From: Lachnospiraceae bacterium
Lineage (GTDB): Bacteria; Bacillota; Clostridia; Lachnospirales; Lachnospiraceae
Assembly (NCBI GenBank): GCA_900759225.1
Contig: CAAEUM010000266.1
Span: 1-5,992 of the forward strand
Length of the DNA stretch: 5,992 bases
Reading direction: 5' to 3'
Made by a program: the position numbers and the translations under genes. Positions 1 to 5,992 of this stretch are shown here, in pieces. The notes under the pieces were generated by a model, which worked only from the letters and a program-made list of their open reading frames with translations, did not search any database and had not been told where the DNA came from. Numbering within the stretch: the first letter of the stretch is position 1; each line of letters begins with the position of its first letter.

Positions 1-56
1 AAAATATCCATAAAGTTTCATAAGTAAAGCAAAATAAAGAAAAGGAGGTTGGGTAT

Positions 57-247
57 ATGACTTTATTTCAAAGAGATAGAGAAAATATTGGCTTGGCCGG
101 GAAGAGGGGCTTCAGCAAGGCACGAATCAGGCTACAAAAATTTTAAAACTTTATCTGAAGGGAGTATCGGAACGGATGATTGCTTCTGCTTTAAATCTGG
201 ATATAAATTATGTTAAACAGATTATCTACGATTTTGAGAAGGAGTAA
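57..247 (+). pseudogene. Frameshifted remnant, C-terminal tail of a putative Rpn/YhgA-like (PD-(D/E)XK) nuclease/transposase
   Basis: An ATG at 57 follows a strong Shine-Dalgarno (AAAGGAGG, about 41-48) but gives only 29 residues before TAA at 144-146. A second frame, open from 80 and ending at TAA 245-247, encodes about 55 residues. It starts with a Glu/Gly/Gln-rich stretch (REEGLQQG) and continues with a helix-turn-helix-like end (LYLKGVSERMIASALNLD, then a YVKQII helix). That order, 'EEG..QG' repeats followed by 'L..G.S...IA..L.L', is how many Rpn/YhgA-like proteins end. I infer that the ATG-frame start (MTLFQRDREN) and this tail were once one frame, now broken by an indel near 90-100. The three upstream frames hit stops quickly, so the catalytic PD-(D/E)XK domain is not in this window. 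The family is called from pattern memory on a short piece; it could instead be the tail of an unrelated protein. Confidence 0.45.
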
Positions 248-539
248 GCACGGTAAATGACTTTTGCTATTAATATTTAACGATATTCTTTTTGTCCGAT
301 ATAAATGGCAGGAGAGTATCGGAAGTTCACTTTATGGTATACTTGTCCTGAATTCGTTGAATGTGGTCTGCAGCACAGCATTCATTTGAAATAGATTTTC
401 CGCAGAGAGGAATACACATTTAGTAAAAATCAATTTTTAAACACACTTCAATGTAATTAATATTGATTGTTAGTAAGTAAACAGGTGTTGTTTTTTCGTA
501 AACAAAGTAACCAAGAGAATTTCGGAGGCTCAAATATTT
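248..539. other. AT-rich intergenic stretch with no convincing gene
   Basis: No reading frame with a usable start and length was found on either strand. It holds a 7-bp inverted repeat (TCCGATA 295-301 / TATCGGA 317-323), a perfect extended -10 sequence (335-343), a 6-bp inverted repeat around a PstI-like CTGCAG (TGAATG 358-363 / CATTCA 379-384), an AT-rich imperfect palindrome (448-466) and two copies of GTAAACA 21 bp apart (477-483 and 498-504). Any of these could be leader or operator sequence for the ATPase fragment, but none is strong enough to name. Confidence 0.5.
335..343 (+). promoter_or_regulatory. Possible extended -10 promoter upstream of the ATPase fragment
   Basis: The sequence TGGTATACT fits the TGnTATAAT extended -10 pattern with one mismatch. 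No good -35 hexamer lies 16-18 bp upstream, though an extended -10 can work without one. Transcription would start near 350 and leave a leader of about 190 nt before the ATG at 540. AT-rich DNA gives such matches by chance, so confidence is low. Confidence 0.25.
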
Positions 540-986
540 ATGGCTATTAAGAGGCTTCAATTAGAAAATTTTACGGTATTTGAAAATCTGGACATTAATT
601 TAGAACCGGGTATGAATGTGTTTATTGGAGAAAATGGCTTGGGAAAAACACATATTATGAAGTTGTTATATAGTGCAACCCGGGCTGCAAAACACGATGT
701 TTCTTTTTCTCAAAAAACAGTAAAGGTGTTTGTGCCGGATAACTCCAGTATTCAAAGTAGTGAGAAGAAAAGATACAGGTGGGACAACTTATGTGAAAGT
801 TGTGTCGGATTTTTCAAGTATATCAATGCGCTTTTCTACAAAAACGAAAAATGGAATGCAGAAGTTATCAATGAGGAAAATTGGGAAAAGCAAAATGCTA
901 ATTTGGAAAGTGTATTTATACCGGCGAAGGAAATACTTCTTACCGTATTTCCCAGTTGCAACTCCCTCATAAATCTGCTAAACTAG
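540..986 (+). pseudogene. Truncated, doubly frameshifted AAA ATPase (SMC/OLD-like, AAA_15/AAA_23 type), N-terminal fragment
   Basis: A Shine-Dalgarno GGAGG at 524-528 precedes the ATG at 540, and the frame gives 148 residues. The start (MAIKRLQLENFTVFENLDINL) is the usual first strand of ABC/SMC-like ATPases, followed by a clean Walker A, GENGLGKT, at residues 30-37. Residues 105-132, ending in SVFIPAKEIL, read like the conserved middle of the same family. Residues 73-103 do not. In the +1 frame, bases 757-849 instead give a family-like stretch (TYVKVVSDFSSISMRFSTKTK). Removing one A from the run at 754-756 and adding one to the run at 847-851 would restore a single frame. After about residue 133 the family sequence stops and an unrelated tail runs to TAG at 984-986. 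The ABC signature, Walker B and His switch regions of the usual 300-400-residue protein are missing, so it is almost certainly inactive. Members of this group often belong to phage-defence or other accessory loci; that role is inference here. Confidence 0.75.
956..984 (+). promoter_or_regulatory. Likely promoter of the manC-gmd-rmd-mutase operon
   Basis: TTGCAA (956-961) and TAAACT (979-984) are 17 bp apart, and TGC (976-978) supplies an extended -10. Each hexamer matches the sigma-A consensus at four of six places. Transcription would start near 991, leaving about 86 nt of leader before the manC ATG. It lies inside the 3' end of the ATPase fragment and is the best promoter-like sequence between that fragment's Walker A region and manC. 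Confidence 0.45.
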
Positions 987-995
987 TACACATAG

Positions 996-1027
996 TTTGC
1001 CCGTTCTGTTGTTATATTTAGGGCAAA
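996..1027. repeat. 7-bp inverted repeat in the manC leader
   Basis: TTTGCCC (996-1002) and GGGCAAA (1021-1027) can pair around an 18-nt loop in the predicted leader of the operon. It lacks a T-run on either strand, so it does not look like an intrinsic terminator. It may be a weak leader hairpin or chance. Confidence 0.3.
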
Positions 1028-1062
1028 TAAAATACCATTTGAAACATGATTGAAAGTTACAA

Positions 1063-1069
1063 GAGGGAG
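1063..1069 (+). promoter_or_regulatory. Ribosome binding site of manC
   Basis: GAGGGAG lies 7 nt before the ATG at 1077. It settles the start: the in-frame TTG at 1050 would put this site inside the coding region and add nine non-conserved residues. Confidence 0.8.
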
Positions 1070-1076
1070 TAAAAAA

Positions 1077-3195
<2,119 letters not shown>

Positions 3196-3199
3196 ATAC

Positions 3200-3259
3200 G
3201 TAACAGTTCAGAGGGCGGCGCAGACGCACTAAGAAGATGCCCCTTGGCTGAACTGTTAC
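3200..3259. repeat. Perfect 12-bp inverted repeat (hairpin) between gmd and rmd
   Basis: GTAACAGTTCAG (3200-3211) is matched exactly by its reverse complement CTGAACTGTTAC (3248-3259), with 36 bases between. Inside, GGGC (3213-3216) can pair with GCCC (3239-3242) and GCG (3218-3220) with CGC (3225-3227), giving a long interrupted stem. There is no T-run after it, so it is unlikely to be a strong terminator. It starts 5 nt after the gmd stop and fills most of the 84-nt gap before rmd. It could be an mRNA processing or stability hairpin for the gmd message, or a small dispersed palindromic repeat element. Confidence 0.85.
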
Positions 3260-3268
3260 ATAAATAAA

Positions 3269-3272
3269 GAGG
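3269..3272 (+). promoter_or_regulatory. Ribosome binding site of rmd
   Basis: GAGG, within AAAGAGGA, lies 7 nt before the ATG at 3280. It is only 1 nt from the in-frame ATG at 3274, too close to serve it, so 3280 is the better start. Confidence 0.65.
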
Positions 3273-3279
3273 AATGACT

Positions 3280-4224
3280 ATGAAGAAAGCATTGATTATA
3301 GGTGCGGCAGGCTTCGTAGGCAGCTATTTAATAGACCATATACAGAAAAACTGCGTATGGTCTATTATTGTTACAAAGATGCCCCAGGAGGCAATCCATT
3401 ATCCGGGTATTGTTGTCTGCGATTTGAATATTCTGGAGAAGGAGGCAGTAGTATCACTGCTTCAAAGGGAACGCCCGGATTATATTTTCCATCTGGCCGC
3501 TCAGAGCTCCGTAGCTGTTTCCTGGAAAAACCCAGGACTTACAGTGGATGTGAACATTAAGGGAAGCTTAAATGTGCTGGATGCAGTGCGGGAGCTGGAT
3601 TATAAGCCCAGGGTTCTCCTGATTGGTTCCGGGGAGGAATATGGCCATGTCCGCCAGGAAGAAATCCCTATTATGGAGGATAATGTCCTCAGGCCGGGAA
3701 ATATTTACGCAGCCACAAAGGCCTGCCAGAATATGGTTGGGCGCATTTATGCCCAGGCTTACGGAATGGATGTAATGATGGTAAGGGCCTTTAACCATGT
3801 AGGGCCCAATCAGACTCCTACTTTCGTTGTGGCGGATTTCTGCAAACAGGTGGCAGAGATTGAGCACGGACAGAAGGCGCCGGTTATGAGAGTAGGAAAT
3901 TTAAGCGCGAAAAGGGATTTTTCGGATGTGCGCGATGTGGTGGACGCCTATGTGCGGCTGATGGAGAAGGGAAAAGCCGGTGAAACCTACAATGTGGGCT
4001 CCGGAAAGGCAGTTGCCATTGAGGATATTTTAAAGCTGATTTTAAGCTTTTCTGAAGCGGAGATCCAGGTGGAGGCTGATCCGGCCCGGATGCGGCCTGT
4101 GGATGTCCCTATTATAGAAGCAGATATTGAAAAATTAACAGCATGTACCGGATGGAAGCGGAGCATACCTCTTGAACAGACCATCCGCGAGACACTGGAT
4201 TATTGGAGAGAGGCATTATCATGA
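3280..4224 (+). CDS. rmd: GDP-6-deoxy-D-mannose reductase (GDP-4-keto-6-deoxy-D-mannose reductase), makes GDP-D-rhamnose
   Basis: The likely reaction is NAD(P)H reduction of the 4-keto group of GDP-4-keto-6-deoxy-D-mannose to give GDP-D-rhamnose (EC 1.1.1.281). The protein is an extended short-chain dehydrogenase of 314 residues. It has the Rossmann motif GAAGFVG (8-14), HLAAQSSVAVSW (71-82), GSGEEYG (116-122) with S117, and YAATK (143-147) giving the S117/Y143/K147 triad. VRAFNHVGPNQTPTFVVADF (168-187) is the stretch I recognise as typical of Rmd proteins. KRDFSDVRDVV (211-221) and YNVGSG (237-242) are shared with related epimerases. GDP-L-fucose synthase is unlikely because its SSCIYP-type motif is absent. 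A GDP-6-deoxy-talose-forming reductase is a close relative and cannot be fully excluded. The stop codon overlaps the next start as ATGA (4221-4224), so the mutase is probably translationally coupled. The gene keeps its own ribosome binding site after the gmd hairpin. Confidence 0.87.
   Translation: MKKALIIGAAGFVGSYLIDHIQKNCVWSIIVTKMPQEAIHYPGIVVCDLNILEKEAVVSLLQRERPDYIFHLAAQSSVAVSWKNPGLTVDVNIKGSLNVLDAVRELDYKPRVLLIGSGEEYGHVRQEEIPIMEDNVLRPGNIYAATKACQNMVGRIYAQAYGMDVMMVRAFNHVGPNQTPTFVVADFCKQVAEIEHGQKAPVMRVGNLSAKRDFSDVRDVVDAYVRLMEKGKAGETYNVGSGKAVAIEDILKLILSFSEAEIQVEADPARMRPVDVPIIEADIEKLTACTGWKRSIPLEQTIRETLDYWREALS
4205..4213 (+). promoter_or_regulatory. Ribosome binding site of the phosphohexomutase
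   Basis: GGAGAGAGG lies within the last codons of rmd, with its 3' end 7 nt before the ATG at 4221. It decides against the in-frame TTG at 4203, which would sit on top of it. Confidence 0.7.
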
Positions 4225-5936
4225 CATCACAAGTGAAGGAGCGCTGGAGCGCATGGAGCAGCCGCCAGCTGGAGGATATGGATTTATCCCGGGAGCTGGA
4301 GGAGATAAAGGAAGATGAGGCGGCTATTTCCGACCGCTTTTATAAGGAGCTGGAGTTTGGAACAGGAGGCCTTCGCGGCGTGATCGGTGCAGGCACCAAC
4401 CGTATGAATATTTATACGGTGGCAAAGGCTTCCCAGGGCTATGCAGATTATTTGAATCAGGGAAAAAAGCCGGCGTCAGTTGCAGTGGCGTATGACAGCC
4501 GCATTAAGTCAGAGCTGTTCGCCCGGACTGCAGCAGAGGTGTTTGCAGCCAATGGGCTTCATGTTTATATTTATAAAGAGCTGATGCCAACCCCATCCCT
4601 GTCTTTTGCAGTCCGTTATCTGCATTGTGCAGGCGGTATTGTAGTGACTGCAAGCCATAACCCGGCAAAGTATAATGGATATAAGGTTTATGGAAGCGAT
4701 GGCTGCCAGATTACCACAAAGGCAGCAAAGGACATCTTAAACTGCATCAATCAGGTAGATACCTTTGCGGGTGTAAGAAAGCTGGCCTTTGAGGAGGCTA
4801 TGAAGGCAGGGAAGATTTCTTATATCGAAGATGAGGTGGTTACCGCCTATATCAATGCAGTGTCTGCAGAAAGCCTTTGCGGTAGCCAGCTTAAGAAGGA
4901 TGTTTCCATTGTCTATACGCCTTTAAACGGAACAGGACGCTACTGCGTCACACGGGCGCTTGAGGAAAACGGTTTCCACAACGTAAAGGTAGTGGCAGAG
5001 CAGCAGTGGCCGGATGGAAATTTCCCTACTTGCCCCTATCCGAACCCGGAGGTGCGGGAGGCACTGGAGCTGGCAGTGGATTATGCAAAACAGACGGACA
5101 GTGACCTTGTACTTGCTACGGACCCGGACTGCGACCGGGTGGGGATCGCAGTGAGGAATCCCCAGGGGGAGTACACACTGCTGTCCGGAAATGAGGTTGG
5201 TGTTCTGCTTCTTGATTATGTATGCAGCCGCCGGAAGGAAACCGGAAAAATGCCGGAGCGGCCGGTGGCAGTGAAAACCATTGTGACCATGGATATGGCA
5301 AAGCAGGTTGCAGCGGATCATCATGTGGAGCTGCGGGAGGTTCTTACCGGTTTTAAGTATATCGGGGAGCAGATTGGCCTTCTGGAGGCAGAGGGAGAGG
5401 AGAACCGCTATATTTTTGGCTTTGAGGAGAGCTACGGCTACCTGTCCGGCTCCTATGTGCGGGATAAGGACGGTGTAGATGCCTCCCTTTTAATCTGTGA
5501 GATGTTTGCCTTTTATAAGGCTCAGGGCAGAAACCTTCTGGAGGTACTGGAGGGGCTTTATAACCGGTATGGCTACTGCCTTACAACGCTGCGCAGCTAT
5601 GCCTTTGAGGGGGAATCCGGTTTTGCAAAGATGCAGGCCATTATGGAAGGCTTAAGGACAAGATGCCCGGAGCACTTTGCAGGAAAGAAAGTGCTTTCTG
5701 TCAGCGATTATGAGAAGTCCATTACAGAAAATGAGGATGGAAGCCAGGAGGAGATCCATCTTCCAAAGTCAAATGTTTTAAAATTCCGGCTGGAGGGAAA
5801 TTCTTCGCTGGTAGTGCGCCCTTCCGGCACAGAGCCGAAGCTTAAGATTTACTTTTCTGTCAGCTCACCCAGCCGTCCGGAGGCAAAGGCCCTGGAGGAG
5901 CAGATTGCAGGGGAGATTGAGCAGTTTTTGAAATAA
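4221..5936 (+). CDS. Phosphohexomutase (phosphomannomutase/phosphoglucomutase, PgcA/PGM2-like)
   Basis: The enzyme moves phosphate between C6 and C1 of a hexose phosphate through a phosphoserine. Beside manC, its likely job is mannose-6-P to mannose-1-P (EC 5.4.2.8). PgcA-type enzymes also often act on glucose phosphates (EC 5.4.2.2), and sequence alone does not settle the preference. It has 571 residues, the usual length of the long bacterial PgcA/PGM2 branch rather than the roughly 450-residue ManB/AlgC branch. All four active-site loops are present: TASHNP (143-148) with S145 as the phosphorylated serine, DPDCDR (301-306) binding the metal, GFEESYG (400-406) choosing the sugar, and RPSGTEPK (533-540) binding phosphate. 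FGTGGLRG (46-53) is the expected N-terminal motif. The start overlaps the rmd stop by 4 nt. No frame damage is seen. A terminator follows 14 nt after the stop, making this the last gene of the operon. Confidence 0.92.
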   Translation: MTSQVKERWSAWSSRQLEDMDLSRELEEIKEDEAAISDRFYKELEFGTGGLRGVIGAGTNRMNIYTVAKASQGYADYLNQGKKPASVAVAYDSRIKSELFARTAAEVFAANGLHVYIYKELMPTPSLSFAVRYLHCAGGIVVTASHNPAKYNGYKVYGSDGCQITTKAAKDILNCINQVDTFAGVRKLAFEEAMKAGKISYIEDEVVTAYINAVSAESLCGSQLKKDVSIVYTPLNGTGRYCVTRALEENGFHNVKVVAEQQWPDGNFPTCPYPNPEVREALELAVDYAKQTDSDLVLATDPDCDRVGIAVRNPQGEYTLLSGNEVGVLLLDYVCSRRKETGKMPERPVAVKTIVTMDMAKQVAADHHVELREVLTGFKYIGEQIGLLEAEGEENRYIFGFEESYGYLSGSYVRDKDGVDASLLICEMFAFYKAQGRNLLEVLEGLYNRYGYCLTTLRSYAFEGESGFAKMQAIMEGLRTRCPEHFAGKKVLSVSDYEKSITENEDGSQEEIHLPKSNVLKFRLEGNSSLVVRPSGTEPKLKIYFSVSSPSRPEAKALEEQIAGEIEQFLK

Positions 5937-5950
5937 AAGGATGGATATGG

Positions 5951-5984
5951 AAGCAGGGAACGCTCACAAAGGTTCTCTGCTTTT
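5951..5984 (+). terminator. Rho-independent terminator of the operon
   Basis: AAGCAGGGAAC (5951-5961) pairs with GTTCTCTGCTT (5972-5982) over 11 bp, with one G-U pair, around a 10-nt loop. It runs into a short T-run (5981-5984) followed by AT. It begins 14 nt after the mutase stop. The T-run is short, so it may be leaky. Confidence 0.7.
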
Positions 5985-5992
5985 ATGCTTCC

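Noticed and set aside
1..540. CRISPR array, tRNA or riboswitch in the AT-rich left end
   Set aside because: No regularly spaced repeats, no cloverleaf with a CCA-type end and no recognisable riboswitch core were seen on either strand.
730..972. An 80-residue frame overlapping the ATPase fragment as a separate gene
   Set aside because: It starts at a TTG with no ribosome binding site. Its family-like middle is explained as the ancestral frame of the ATPase between two indels.
996..1027. TTTGCCC/GGGCAAA hairpin as a terminator for the ATPase fragment
   Set aside because: The stem is short, the loop is 18 nt and no T-run follows on either strand.
982..1030. A third-frame reading with KSAKLVHIVCPFC-like residues as a zinc-finger remnant
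   Set aside because: It is only about 30 residues with one CxxC pair and no start or context; chance is the simpler explanation.
1050..1076. TTG at 1050 as an upstream start for manC
   Set aside because: It would place the ribosome binding site at 1063-1069 inside the gene and add nine residues before the conserved MKVTALIMAGG start.
3280..4224. GDP-L-fucose synthase (fcl/wcaG) instead of rmd
   Set aside because: The SSCIYP-type motif of fucose synthases is missing, and the GSGEEYG and FNHVGPNQ..FVVADF stretches fit Rmd.

Overview
The window looks like chromosome of a low- to mid-GC Gram-positive anaerobe, most likely a Clostridia member of the Lachnospiraceae type. This is inferred from the strong purine-rich Shine-Dalgarno sites, tight gene spacing, codon use and the look of the proteins; no rRNA or other marker gene is present to prove it. 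Every supported gene lies on the + strand.

Positions 1-1000 are AT-rich and decayed. They hold a short remnant (57-247) whose second half reads like the C-terminal tail of an Rpn/YhgA-like PD-(D/E)XK nuclease ('transposase') protein. A roughly 290-base non-coding stretch follows, with weak promoter-like and repeat signals. Next comes the N-terminal part of an AAA-type SMC/OLD-like ATPase (540-986). It keeps its Walker A motif, carries two compensating frameshifts, and has lost its C-terminal half. This reads as the worn end of an accessory or defence region.

Positions 1077-5936 are a compact four-gene operon for a nucleotide sugar: manC (mannose-1-phosphate guanylyltransferase), gmd (GDP-mannose 4,6-dehydratase), rmd (GDP-4-keto-6-deoxy-D-mannose reductase) and a 571-residue phosphohexomutase. 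With the mutase acting first, the set runs mannose-6-P -> mannose-1-P -> GDP-mannose -> GDP-4-keto-6-deoxy-mannose -> GDP-D-rhamnose. D-rhamnose is a fairly uncommon sugar of surface glycans, and no glycosyltransferase or transporter is in view. A likely extended -10 promoter (956-984) sits just upstream, inside the tail of the ATPase fragment. A Rho-independent terminator (5951-5984) closes the operon. The only sizeable gap in the operon, between gmd and rmd, holds a perfect 12-bp inverted repeat.

No tRNA, rRNA, CRISPR array, intact insertion sequence or clearly new system was found. The points most worth a second look are the double frameshift in the ATPase, the intra-operon hairpin, the different arginine codon use of gmd, and the self-contained GDP-D-rhamnose cassette.
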